A stretch of DNA of 64,000 nt from the NCBI RefSeq assembly GCF_001908185.1, contig NZ_LGHM01000042.1:1-64000 (forward strand), given 5' to 3'. A program made the position numbers and the translations under genes. This document shows positions 1 to 8,019 of the stretch, piece after piece. Positions within the stretch are counted from its first letter, which is position 1, and each line of letters opens with the position of its first letter. Source of the stretch: Bradyrhizobium sp. AS23.2 (GTDB lineage: Bacteria > Pseudomonadota > Alphaproteobacteria > Rhizobiales > Xanthobacteraceae). The notes under the pieces were generated by a model. That model saw only the letters and a program-made list of their open reading frames with translations, ran no database searches and had not been told where the DNA came from.

Positions 1-234
1 CGAGCACTACAATCACGCCCGCTTCCATGAGAGCATCGACAACCTCACGCCCGCCGACGTCTACTTCGGCAGAGCCGAGACAATCCTGGCCGAACGTCAG
101 CGCATCAAGCACGACACCATCGCAATTCGTCGCTTGCAGCATCGACTGCAGGCCGCTTAAACTCTAACCCCTGATGAGCCAGAGCCTCCCTTCGCAGCCC
201 GCCTAATCAGTCTCAAATCATCTGACGACGAACA
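1..234 (+). mobile_element. IS3-family insertion sequence, right end only
   Basis: The window opens inside an IS3-type element. The last 52 codons of its transposase are followed by about 75 bp of non-coding DNA that ends near 234 in TCTGACGACGAACA. Read outward on the other strand this begins TGTTCGTCGTCAGA, in keeping with the TG...CA termini of IS3-family inverted repeats. The left end lies outside the window, so the partner repeat and the target duplication cannot be checked. The exact outer base is inferred. Confidence 0.7.
2..160 (+). CDS. IS3-family transposase OrfB, C-terminal fragment (cut by window edge)
   Basis: This is the 3' end of an integrase-core (DDE) transposase. The visible 52 residues include YNHARFHESIDNLTPADVYF, the conserved block that follows the catalytic Glu in IS3 OrfB proteins (typically YN..R.H..L...TP.DVY.G). 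The basic, Arg/Gln-rich tail is also typical. The frame runs open into the window edge, so the gene is incomplete only because of the cut; whether the upstream part is intact cannot be seen. It stops at TAA 158-160, inside the IS end. Confidence 0.85.
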   Translation, partial: EHYNHARFHESIDNLTPADVYFGRAETILAERQRIKHDTIAIRRLQHRLQAA

Positions 235-681
235 AAGTCACTACATCTCGGATAGACACGACCACGCGACTGGCCCACGAGAGGTCTGTTGGTTTCAAAG
301 TCAGCTCGATGTGGTTTGCCACGAAAGAGAATCTATCGACGATGTTCGGCACGCGCGCCTCCGCCATCTATAGGCTGAAGGCCTGTGGTCATTGCCACGA
401 GAAACCATTCGAAAGATGCGCGTCACGCTTGATACCGAATGTCCCAGATTCGCTCATTGTCAATTTTTTGCACCTCACGGTGCACACGTCGTGCACTCGC
501 CGCCCTCTAACCGTTTGAAAAAACCTGAACAGTCGCTCCAATCCATCATGGGGGCGGTAGAGAACGGCCGCGCTAACCCCTCGCCCGCAATCCCGAGCGT
601 TTTGAAGAAAACGGTATTGCTGGATCCTTGAGGATAACAGTGCAAACGCGTAACCGGCTATCGGGATTCTCACCTGCCGCC
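235..681. other. Intergenic stretch, no supported gene
   Basis: About 450 bp lie between the IS end and the phosphofructokinase stop. Short open frames exist on both strands, but none has a convincing ribosome binding site, a recognisable motif or protein-like composition. No tRNA-like fold was noticed. It may be flanking DNA brought next to the IS by the insertion. Confidence 0.5.
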
Positions 682-1869
682 CTATGACGCGCGGTTGAGA
701 AAGATCGGCAGCCCGAGCTTGTTGGCGTAGGTGGGGCGGTAGCGCTCCGTGTTGTAGGTGCCGGCGACGTCCAGTTTGCGCGGCCCGAGCTTGGCGTCGG
801 GGATGGGCACGAGTTCGTAGCGGCCTTCTACCAGCGCCGACATGAGGCCGGTCTTGCCTTCCAACATGGCATCGTAGGCCATGTTACCGAACGTCAGGGC
901 CACAAGCTTGTCGATGAAGTCCGGGTCGCCCGATCGCAAATCGTAAGTGAGATCAGAGGTGATCGTCTCCTCGCCGGCGCGCCGCTTGATCTCGTCGGCA
1001 AGCGATTCCGCTACATTGGCCTTCCTGCGGTGACCGTAGGCGTCAGGCTCGCCATACTCCTGCAGCTTGTAGCCTTCCCATTCGGCCCCTTCACTGAGCA
1101 CGACCAGCGCGTAGTTGCTTGGGTTGCCGCGCTTGTCCTCGAGGAGCAACTGGATCAGCTTGTCGAGGTCGACCTTGTACTCCGGTATGACGCATCGTAT
1201 CGAGGTCGCGTACGCGGTGTAGAGTGCCGTAAATCCGGAATCACGGCCAAAGACGCGGAAAATGCCAATTCGCTCATGCGAGCCGACGGTCGTGCGTTGC
1301 CGCTGGATGGCATCGCTGGCGCGGGTGATCGCGGTCGAGAAGCCGATGCAGTACTCGGTGTTGCGTACGTCGTTGTCCATCGTCTTTGGGATGGCGATGA
1401 TCTTGACGCCGAGTTCGTTGAGCTTGGCCGCATAACTGAGCGTGTCGTCGCCGCCGATGGCAATCAGGTGTTCGATACCCAGTCCCGAAAGGTTCTCCAG
1501 CACCTGGCCGGTGAGGTCCCATGTCTTTTGCGCGATGCCGTCCTTGGTGCTCAGGGAGACTGGAACACCCCTGTCGACGAGATGATCGGGCAGCTTTTTT
1601 ATCTTGGACGGGTTGAGACGGCTCGAGTGTAGCACGGTGCCGCCACGCCGATCGATGGTGCGAGTGTTCTCACGGTTCAGCGGGACGACGTAGTGGGACC
1701 TGCTGTTAGGATCCTCGACGTTCAAGTGCGTGAGGGCCTCCCAACCACGGCGCAGACCGACGACCTCGATGTCGTCCTCACTGCCGCGGTAAGTCACGCT
1801 CTTGATGACTGCATTGAGGCCGGCAACGTCGCCGCCGCCCGTGAGTATGCCGATGCGTTTCCGCGCCAC
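682..1869 (-). CDS. pfp: Pyrophosphate-type 6-phosphofructokinase
   Basis: This enzyme interconverts fructose 6-phosphate and fructose 1,6-bisphosphate, most likely with pyrophosphate as phosphoryl donor. The N-terminal GILTGGGDVAGLNAVI loop identifies the PFK family. Two positions that separate PPi from ATP enzymes are visible: GGDD (residues 139-142; ATP enzymes have GGDG) and PKTMDND (161-167; ATP enzymes have a Gly where this has Lys). At 395 residues it fits the family. I chose the GTG at 1869 because GGAG lies 8 nt before it and homologs begin (M/V)ARKRIG; an upstream ATG at 1884 lacks a good site. It follows the class V FBPase by 66 bp on the same strand, probably as an operon. Cytoplasmic. 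The PPi preference is inferred from the two residues. Confidence 0.9.
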   Translation of the reverse strand: MARKRIGILTGGGDVAGLNAVIKSVTYRGSEDDIEVVGLRRGWEALTHLNVEDPNSRSHYVVPLNRENTRTIDRRGGTVLHSSRLNPSKIKKLPDHLVDRGVPVSLSTKDGIAQKTWDLTGQVLENLSGLGIEHLIAIGGDDTLSYAAKLNELGVKIIAIPKTMDNDVRNTEYCIGFSTAITRASDAIQRQRTTVGSHERIGIFRVFGRDSGFTALYTAYATSIRCVIPEYKVDLDKLIQLLLEDKRGNPSNYALVVLSEGAEWEGYKLQEYGEPDAYGHRRKANVAESLADEIKRRAGEETITSDLTYDLRSGDPDFIDKLVALTFGNMAYDAMLEGKTGLMSALVEGRYELVPIPDAKLGPRKLDVAGTYNTERYRPTYANKLGLPIFLNRAS

Positions 1870-1935
1870 AGCGCCTAGCTCCATCAATTAGATGCACGGT
1901 GAATGCGACCACCGGGTTCAGATTGGAGGCGGTCG

Positions 1936-3081
1936 TTACTCGGCTGCTTCCGGTTTGCGCTCCTCGCGCAGCCGAAAACGCTCCAGAAGTGTGGATACGG
2001 TATCCCGGAAGCCTCCATACTCCAGTTCGGAATAGGGCAGCATCGCTGCACCAGACCACCCTTGACTGCGCATCTCGAGGGCCTTGCGCTGGGCGCGCTG
2101 GCGGACCTCGTCCCACGCCGGGTTATCAAAGAAGTCGGTATAGGACTCGGAAAAGCGGCCTTCCTTGTCGATCGAAAAGCCGACGCAAGAAACGATTGGC
2201 AGGCAATACATCCCTGTCACGGGTGTATTAAGTGGCACGGGCATGAGCGGCATCACGTGCGAGCCGCGCGCATCTCCGCCCACGAAGTGTGCTTTCGCGA
2301 AGGGCGAGATGATTTCCTCGGGCGCCGGGAATATCCCCTGGTTTCTGAGGATAGCGACAGGATCGTCCTTCCCGGTGTACTTGCCTGCGATCGTGTGAAG
2401 ACGCTGCGCCGAAACAGCTGCAGCGACCTCGTCATGGGTCCGGGAAATGATGCGATCGATGCCAAAGCGCTCGTTGTCGCGGAGCAGCGCGGCAATATGG
2501 TAGCTGTCCGCAGGCGCGTCGAGTTCGATCACGCTGTCGCCGGTCGTGTTGTCCATGTCGATAATATCGAAACGGAATCCCCTGATCATCGGGGGCAGCA
2601 TCAGTCCGGCGCAGTACATTGGATCAGCAAAGGCAAGGTAGAGTGGCAGGTTGTAAGCGCCGGGGCCGCATTTGTCGGCGGCGAACACCATAAAGGACTC
2701 CGCGGGTCTTGGACCCGAGAGGCTGTGGTCGAAGCTGAGCTCGGCAACACCCGGGCCGGCACCGCGAATGTTTCCGGAGGGTGCATCTGCGAGAAGATCC
2801 TGGCCCGCGCCGTAGAGACCGGACGTCTTCGCAACCGAAGTGGCGGCGAGAAACGCCTTCCAAGCGAATTGATGGACCTCGGGGCTGCCTTCGCCCCGCG
2901 TATGCGTCATGATGATCGCGATGTCGTCGCCGGTGTGGCAAATGAAGCCGTCGATCAATAGACCTTTGCAGATCGCTTTCGCGACCTCGCCCTCGACGGC
3001 CGCCATCATGCGTGAAGACGGTTTCGTGTGTCCGCCGACGGAGCCAATGTCAGCCTTGATGACTGAAAGGGTGAGTTTCAT
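1936..3081 (-). CDS. fbp: Fructose-1,6-bisphosphate aldolase/phosphatase, archaeal type (class V)
   Basis: The opening KLTLSVIKADIGSVGGH is the hallmark of class V FBPases, first described in archaea, which condense triose phosphates and dephosphorylate the product in one polypeptide. Further family blocks are the acidic metal-binding GDDIAI, DNTTGDSVIELD and GGDARGSHVMPLMPV. Length 381 is normal for the family (about 365-400). The start MKL at 3081 has GGGGGAA upstream; an ATG two codons earlier (3087) is too close to that site. It is upstream of the PPi-type phosphofructokinase on the same strand. Together they would give a reversible step plus a one-way gluconeogenic step. Whether the aldolase activity is retained in this bacterial member is not shown by the sequence. 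Confidence 0.9.
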   Translation of the reverse strand: MKLTLSVIKADIGSVGGHTKPSSRMMAAVEGEVAKAICKGLLIDGFICHTGDDIAIIMTHTRGEGSPEVHQFAWKAFLAATSVAKTSGLYGAGQDLLADAPSGNIRGAGPGVAELSFDHSLSGPRPAESFMVFAADKCGPGAYNLPLYLAFADPMYCAGLMLPPMIRGFRFDIIDMDNTTGDSVIELDAPADSYHIAALLRDNERFGIDRIISRTHDEVAAAVSAQRLHTIAGKYTGKDDPVAILRNQGIFPAPEEIISPFAKAHFVGGDARGSHVMPLMPVPLNTPVTGMYCLPIVSCVGFSIDKEGRFSESYTDFFDNPAWDEVRQRAQRKALEMRSQGWSGAAMLPYSELEYGGFRDTVSTLLERFRLREERKPEAAE

Positions 3082-3557
3082 GAGCATTCCCCCGCGCTAC
3101 TCAGCGCCTCGGCCTCGGCGCTCGTCACGCCGGGGCACGGCGCTGCTGGTTCGGGGAACGCCTGTGGCCTCGATAGGTTCCACAGATCCGGTCCTTGCTT
3201 GAAAAGCTCATCCGACTGCCGGGGTCAGCCAGCATCCGCAGCTGCTCTCCGATATGGCGTGGAGAGAAGTGAAACGGCTCGACTGCGCGCACAATGGCTG
3301 TTCGCGCAATTTCTCCAGCAGCCGTGGTCGTGAAACGAGCCGGCCTCGCGAGTGCATCGTCTGTCCCAGCGAACGCCACCTCTTGGGGGCCAATCTACCG
3401 CAGTGCGGTTCGCACCCGCCAAAATCGAGCTATACTGCCGTGATCGCCAGCGGGCTCTACCGATCCAGCGTGGTCCCCCCCCCGCGCCCGGAGGACTCAT
3501 CAAGCCCGAGCCCAGCGGGCCTACGCCTAGGTCTCCTGCAACCTGATGGAGGGAGCC
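3082..3557. other. Divergent intergenic region, no supported gene
   Basis: This stretch lies between the class V FBPase (reading left) and the PEBP-family gene (reading right), so both promoters should be here. Long open frames exist (for example 3125-3379 on the minus strand) but they overlap one another and look like high-GC chance frames. The GGAGGG site at the right end belongs to the downstream gene. I see no tRNA, repeat or FNR-type box. Confidence 0.45.
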
Positions 3558-4007
3558 ATGAAACTCGTTTCAAGCGCGTTCGCCGATGGAGCGCAAATTC
3601 CGAGACGGTTCACTTGCGATGGAGAAGACCTTTCGCCACCTCTGAAATGGTCCGATGCACCAAGTGGAACGAAGAGTTTTGTCTTGCTGTGCGACGACCC
3701 AGATGCGCCCGCCGGCACGTGGCACCATTGGGCGGCTTACGATCTTCCGCCAGTTTTAATGGAGTCTGCGGAGGGGGCCGCGCGGAACAAGAATGTGAAG
3801 CAGGCGGTCAACGATTTTCGGAAGGTAGGCTACGGCGGCCCGTGTCCACCCCCGGGCCACGGGCCTCATCACTATCACTTCCGGCTGCTTGCCCTCTCGA
3901 CCGACCACCTTCAGGCCAAGGCTAACGCCTCCTGTCGCGAAATTGAGCGAGAGGCGCGCAAGTCCCTAATCGCGGAAGCGATCCTCGTCGGCTGGTATGA
4001 GAGATAG
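3558..4007 (+). CDS. YbhB/YbcL (PEBP) family protein
   Basis: This is a small phosphatidylethanolamine-binding-like protein of the Raf-kinase-inhibitor superfamily. The family blocks are all present: PRRFTCDGEDLSPPLKW, the ligand-site CDDPDAP, WHHWAAYDLP and GYGGPCPPPGHGPHHYHF. The 149 residues match the bacterial YbhB/YbcL length (about 150-180). The start at 3558 has GGAGGG 5 nt upstream; an ATG four codons earlier would leave that site inside the gene. No signal peptide is evident, so it is probably cytoplasmic. Its role in bacteria is poorly defined and the neighbours give no clue. Confidence 0.93.
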   Translation: MKLVSSAFADGAQIPRRFTCDGEDLSPPLKWSDAPSGTKSFVLLCDDPDAPAGTWHHWAAYDLPPVLMESAEGAARNKNVKQAVNDFRKVGYGGPCPPPGHGPHHYHFRLLALSTDHLQAKANASCREIEREARKSLIAEAILVGWYER

Positions 4008-4117
4008 CGACCGCTGGCGGCGCTCAGGCCGTCTCCGACGATTCAGCTGTCATCTGCCCAGCCATTTGCCGCGCTTCCAGTTACCTCCGGCGCGGCACAG
4101 CGCCAACCAATGGAATG

Positions 4118-4315
4118 CTAGGTCATTTTCTTGTTCTGCATCGCGTCATGCGGGTGACGACGGTCACCACGGCGATTCGACTTGCGAACATACGTGATGA
4201 GCGCCTCGGGGTTCTCAAGCTTCATCTTGAGAGCTGCGAGCAGTGCGTCCTCAGCCTCGATCGTGAGCGCCTTGGTACGCTTCGCGAGTTTCAGCCCGAC
4301 CGTGTAGGTAATCAT
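4118..4315 (-). CDS. Small conserved-looking protein of unknown function
   Basis: This 65-residue protein alternates a beta-like opening (MITYTVGLKL), a helical stretch with acidic residues (IEAEDALLAALKMK) and a basic tail (RKSNRRGDRRHPHDAM). AGGGAA lies 7 nt before the ATG. Composition is protein-like and I recall similar short proteins in Bradyrhizobium, but no function is known to me. It has no signal peptide or membrane segment. It sits downstream of another possible short frame (4349-4450). Confidence 0.6.
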   Translation of the reverse strand: MITYTVGLKLAKRTKALTIEAEDALLAALKMKLENPEALITYVRKSNRRGDRRHPHDAMQNKKMT

Positions 4316-4348
4316 GGCAATTTCCCTGATCCGAGTTCTAACGATACC

Positions 4349-4450
4349 TCAAGCGGCGCTTGCCTGAAACAGCAAGCGACCGCGACGATTGAGGACGTGT
4401 TGCCCGACAAACAGATAGGCGGTTTTGGGAATAGTTGTTGCCACATTCAT
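4349..4450 (-). CDS. Possible 33-residue small protein
   Basis: A short frame begins ATG at 4450 behind GAGGGGG (6 nt spacing) and ends at TGA 34 bp before the next small gene on the same strand. The peptide reads MNVATTIPKTAYLFVGQHVL followed by a basic and hydrophobic tail. It has no Cys and no clear membrane span. The ribosome site and placement are the only support; conservation in relatives would decide it. It could instead be the start of a decayed longer gene. Confidence 0.3.
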   Translation of the reverse strand: MNVATTIPKTAYLFVGQHVLNRRGRLLFQASAA

Positions 4451-4782
4451 CGGTTCGCCCCCTCGATCGCGGTTGCGAGAGGCCAGGAGATAGCTGCTTC
4501 GACATCATCAAAAGGGCAGCGTCGCGCAGCCATGCTGGTCTTGTTGCATTGCGGCGGAGGCCAAGACGCGCGCCTTCGTCTTCGTTTCGACCGACTCGAT
4601 CTTTGGCTTCTGCCCTTCGCTCCTTCGACCGGCAGAGAGCGTCCCTGGAAATGGTGCCCGCCGCCCCCTGCTACGCCGACAAAAGGATTAGCGGCACATT
4701 GAATAGCAACTTCTTCACGCCCAAATCTTTATGGAGTTCCAAGAGAGGAGAATTCAGCACAAAATAATAGGGAGGACATACC
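4451..4782. other. Upstream region of the sugar ABC operon
   Basis: No gene is supported here. It should hold the promoter of the ABC importer, whose first gene has a strong GGGAGG site just before 4783. The last 120 bp are relatively AT-rich (around 4680-4770), as expected for a promoter, but I could not assign a clear -35/-10 pair or an operator. Confidence 0.4.
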
Positions 4783-6114
4783 ATGACGCGCATAAGTCGG
4801 CGTGAGCTTCTTAGGCTTTCCGGCGGCGGTGCACTTGCGGCAAGGGCCGGAGGAATAGCGTCGATCGTTGCCATGAAGCAGGCCCCAGCCTACGCCCAGT
4901 CCACCACCCTCCACTGGTTGCGATGGAACGATTTCGTCCCAGCCTCCGACGCCCTTCTCCTGAAGGAGATTGTGCCGGAATGCGAGAAGGCACTCGGCAT
5001 CAAGCTCGTGATCGAAATGATCAACGGCAACGACATCCAGGCCCGCACCACCTCTGCGATCCAATCCGGCTCCGGCCCGGACATCATTTGCGCTCTCAAC
5101 AACTGGCCCCAGCTCTACCCCGAGAGCGTTGTCGACGTCAGCGACGTCGCCGAGGAGATCGGCAAGGCCCAGGGGGGCTACTACGATGAATCGAAGGTCG
5201 TTGCCAACGACGGCAAGAAATGGCTCGCCCTTCCCTGGTGCATTGTCGGAGCCCTATTGGCCTACCGCAAGTCATGGTTCGAGGAGGCCGGCTATCCCGC
5301 CGGCAAGTTCCCGCAAGACTGGGAGCAGTATCGCGCTGCAGGCAAGGAGCTCAAGGCAAAGGCGCGTCCGATGGGCCAGACACTCGGCCACACCTTCGGT
5401 GACGCGCCAACCTACGCCTATCCCTACATGTGGTCGTTCGGCGGCAAGGAATTGCTGGCCGATGGCAAGACCGTCGTGCTGAACAGCAAGGAGACGGTCG
5501 AGTCGGTCAAGTTCATGGCGGGTTTCTGGAAGGACGCCTATGATGAAGGCGGGCTCGCCTGGGACGATTCCAGCAACAACCGCGCGTTCCTCGCGGGCAC
5601 TTGCAGCTGCACGCTGAACGGCGCCTCGATCTATCTCGAGGCCAAGCGCAAGCCAGAGGTCTACATGACCGAGAAGGGCACGCCGCTTTGGCAGGATATT
5701 CTGCACGCGCCCCTGCCGAAGGGCGCGGCGGGTCAGTTCGGCTATCACCTGCCGATGTCGAATATGCTGCTCGCTTATTCCAGCAATCAGAAGGCGGCCA
5801 AGGAGTTCCTGCGTTGGATCACTTCGAAGGAGGTCTACCAGAAATGGTTCGACACCCAGCAGGGCTATACAGTTGGTGCAACGACGATCTGGGAGAAGGA
5901 CAAGCTGTGGGACAAAGACCCGGTCATGCTGCCCTTCCGAACCGCGGCACGCGCCGGCCGCTTCCCCGGCTACGAGGGACCGGCTGACCGGCACGCCGCC
6001 GAGGTGCTGAGCAAGTACATCATCATCGACATGTATGCGAAGGCGGTGCAGGGAATGCCGGCCGACGAGGCCGTGAAGTGGGCGCATGAAGAGGTCGCGA
6101 AGATCCACGCCTAG
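4783..6114 (+). CDS. Sugar ABC transporter, periplasmic binding protein (family 1)
   Basis: This extracellular solute-binding protein captures a carbohydrate-like ligand and hands it to the two permeases that follow. The N-terminus is a Tat-type signal (RISRRELLRLSGGGALAA), so it is probably exported folded; cleavage would be near PAYA-Q. The mature part has the family 1 pattern, with IQSGSGPDIICALNNWPQLY near the N-lobe and FLAGTCSCTLNG in the middle. At 443 residues it is typical of CUT1 binding proteins. GGGAGG precedes the ATG. It starts a four-gene set with 102 bp before the first permease. No catabolic enzyme is adjacent, so the ligand is unknown. Confidence 0.92.
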   Translation: MTRISRRELLRLSGGGALAARAGGIASIVAMKQAPAYAQSTTLHWLRWNDFVPASDALLLKEIVPECEKALGIKLVIEMINGNDIQARTTSAIQSGSGPDIICALNNWPQLYPESVVDVSDVAEEIGKAQGGYYDESKVVANDGKKWLALPWCIVGALLAYRKSWFEEAGYPAGKFPQDWEQYRAAGKELKAKARPMGQTLGHTFGDAPTYAYPYMWSFGGKELLADGKTVVLNSKETVESVKFMAGFWKDAYDEGGLAWDDSSNNRAFLAGTCSCTLNGASIYLEAKRKPEVYMTEKGTPLWQDILHAPLPKGAAGQFGYHLPMSNMLLAYSSNQKAAKEFLRWITSKEVYQKWFDTQQGYTVGATTIWEKDKLWDKDPVMLPFRTAARAGRFPGYEGPADRHAAEVLSKYIIIDMYAKAVQGMPADEAVKWAHEEVAKIHA

Positions 6115-6216
6115 AACCTGTCCCCGTGCGAAGGCGGAGCCGCACGATCTTGCCTAGCGGCCGGACGGAAAAAAGAGGGCGGGAGCGAACCGGCCGCGGT
6201 CGAGAGAGGACCCGAA

Positions 6217-7161
6217 ATGGCCGTCAGCGAGGTCGCAACGACTTCGGACACTTACACGGCCTCCGTGCGCCGGTGGCCGATCACGCGTCTTCTCGAGGAC
6301 GAGCGCTGGCTTTCGTTCGTCCTACTGCTGCCGACGCTGGTGCTGCTCAGCCTCTTCATCGCCTACCCGTTCGTCAAAGGCGTGGAGTTATCGGTGACAG
6401 ACGCCAAAGTCGGTGTACCCGGCAATTTTGTCGGGATGCAGAACTTCGCTGCGCTGCTGAATGACAGCATCTTCCGGATCGCGGTGTGGAACACGATCGT
6501 CTATACGGCGGTGACGACGGTCTTCAAGCTCGCTTTTGGCCTTTGGCTCGCGCTTCTCCTCAATCGTAACTTCAAGGGAAAAGCCTTTACGCGCGCCTTC
6601 ATCCTGCTGCCGTTCATCATCCCAACGGTGCTCTCGACCTTCGCATGGAAGTGGATGTTCGATCCCACTTTCAGCGTAATCAACTGGACACTCTTCAGGC
6701 TCGGCCTCATCACGAGCCGGATCAATTGGCTGGGTGATCCGAACCTGGCGCTGATCTCCGTGATCATCGTCAACATCTGGCGCGGCGTGCCGTTTTACGC
6801 GATCAGCCTGCTGGCTGGCCTGCAGACGATCAATCCGGAGTTGCAGGATGCCGCGGCAATCGACGGCGCAAGGCCCTGGCAACGTTTCTGGTATGTGACG
6901 TGGCCGCTGCTCCTGCCGGTCACGATGGTGGTGGTTCTGTTCTCGGTCATCCAGACCTTTGCCGATTTTCAGCTCGTCTATGTGCTGACTGGCGGCGGGC
7001 CCGCCAACGCCACCCAGCTCTTCGCGACCTATGCCTACCAGATCGGCGTCGGCACCGGGCTGTTAAGCCAGGGCGCGGCGATCTCGCTCGCCATGTTCCC
7101 GGTGCTGCTCGTCGTCGTGATCGTGCAGCTCCTTTACATCCGCAGGGTGGAGACCCTTTGA
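6217..7161 (+). CDS. Sugar ABC transporter permease, MalF type
   Basis: This inner-membrane subunit of the CUT1 importer has about six membrane segments, the first at about residues 32-54 (SFVLLLPTLVLLSLFIAYPF). The EAA loop that contacts the ATPase reads ELQDAAAIDGARPWQRFWYV, ending in TWPLLLPV. Its 314 residues are normal. GAGAGG lies before the ATG. It ends 3 bp before the second permease gene, so the pair is probably translationally coupled. Confidence 0.94.
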   Translation: MAVSEVATTSDTYTASVRRWPITRLLEDERWLSFVLLLPTLVLLSLFIAYPFVKGVELSVTDAKVGVPGNFVGMQNFAALLNDSIFRIAVWNTIVYTAVTTVFKLAFGLWLALLLNRNFKGKAFTRAFILLPFIIPTVLSTFAWKWMFDPTFSVINWTLFRLGLITSRINWLGDPNLALISVIIVNIWRGVPFYAISLLAGLQTINPELQDAAAIDGARPWQRFWYVTWPLLLPVTMVVVLFSVIQTFADFQLVYVLTGGGPANATQLFATYAYQIGVGTGLLSQGAAISLAMFPVLLVVVIVQLLYIRRVETL

Positions 7162-7164
7162 GCC

Positions 7165-8016
7165 ATGATCGAAGGTGCAAAATGGCGGCGCTGGGTATTC
7201 TTCTACATCCCGTTGAGCGCCTTTGTCTTCACGCTGCTGTTTCCGTTCTACTGGATGCTGGTCACCGCGGTGCGGCCGGACAGCGAGCTATACCGCCCCT
7301 GGAGTGCGCCGAACTACGCTCCGTTCTGGACCGCGCATCCGACCCTCGATCACATCACCTATCTGCTGCAGGAGACGTTGTTCAGCACCTGGATGCTCAA
7401 CACCCTCTTCATCTCGATCACTGCGACACTGATCTCGCTGTTCTGCGGGATCTTTGCCGGATACGCGCTCTCGCGCCTCAAATTCCGGTTCGCCGGCATG
7501 CTCGGGACCGGCATTTTCATTACCTATCTCGTGCCGCAAACGCTGCTCTTCATTCCACTCGCCGACGTCGTGCGCAACTTTCACCTCGGCGATACGCCGT
7601 GGGCGCTGATTCTGACCTATCCGACATTCCTGATTCCATTCTGCACCTGGCTCTTGATGGGTTACTTCAAGGCGATCCCGCGGGAGCTCGAGGAATGCGC
7701 CCGCATCGACGGCGCCGCCCGCTGGCAGGCAATGCTCTACATCATCTTCCCGATCGCCGTACCCGGAATCCTCTCGGCTGGGATCTTCGCGTTCACGCTG
7801 TCGTGGAACGAGTTCATCTATGCTCTGGTCTTCCTGTCCTCCCCCGCGCAGAAGACCGTTTCGGTCGGCGTCACGTCGGAGCTGATCCGCGGTGATGTTT
7901 TCTACTGGGGCTCGCTGATGGCAGGCGCCCTTCTGGGGTCTATACCGGTCGCCTTCGTCTACTCCTTCTTCGTCGAGCACTACGTCGCTGGTCTCACGGG
8001 AGCCGTCAAAGGGTGA
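7165..8016 (+). CDS. Sugar ABC transporter permease, MalG type
   Basis: This is the second transmembrane subunit of the importer. It has an opening membrane segment (FFYIPLSAFVFTLLFPFYWM), the MalG-type stretch YALSRLKF, and the EAA loop ELEECARIDGAARWQAMLYI followed by FPIAVPG. The C-terminal region SWNEFIYALVFLSS is also characteristic. Length is 283 residues. It begins 3 bp after the previous stop and ends 3 bp before the ATPase gene, showing a tightly packed operon. Confidence 0.94.
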   Translation: MIEGAKWRRWVFFYIPLSAFVFTLLFPFYWMLVTAVRPDSELYRPWSAPNYAPFWTAHPTLDHITYLLQETLFSTWMLNTLFISITATLISLFCGIFAGYALSRLKFRFAGMLGTGIFITYLVPQTLLFIPLADVVRNFHLGDTPWALILTYPTFLIPFCTWLLMGYFKAIPRELEECARIDGAARWQAMLYIIFPIAVPGILSAGIFAFTLSWNEFIYALVFLSSPAQKTVSVGVTSELIRGDVFYWGSLMAGALLGSIPVAFVYSFFVEHYVAGLTGAVKG

Positions 8017-8019
8017 ACC

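Noticed and set aside
309..673. Overlapping open frames on both strands after the IS end
   Set aside because: They lack ribosome sites and protein-like patterns, and overlap each other.
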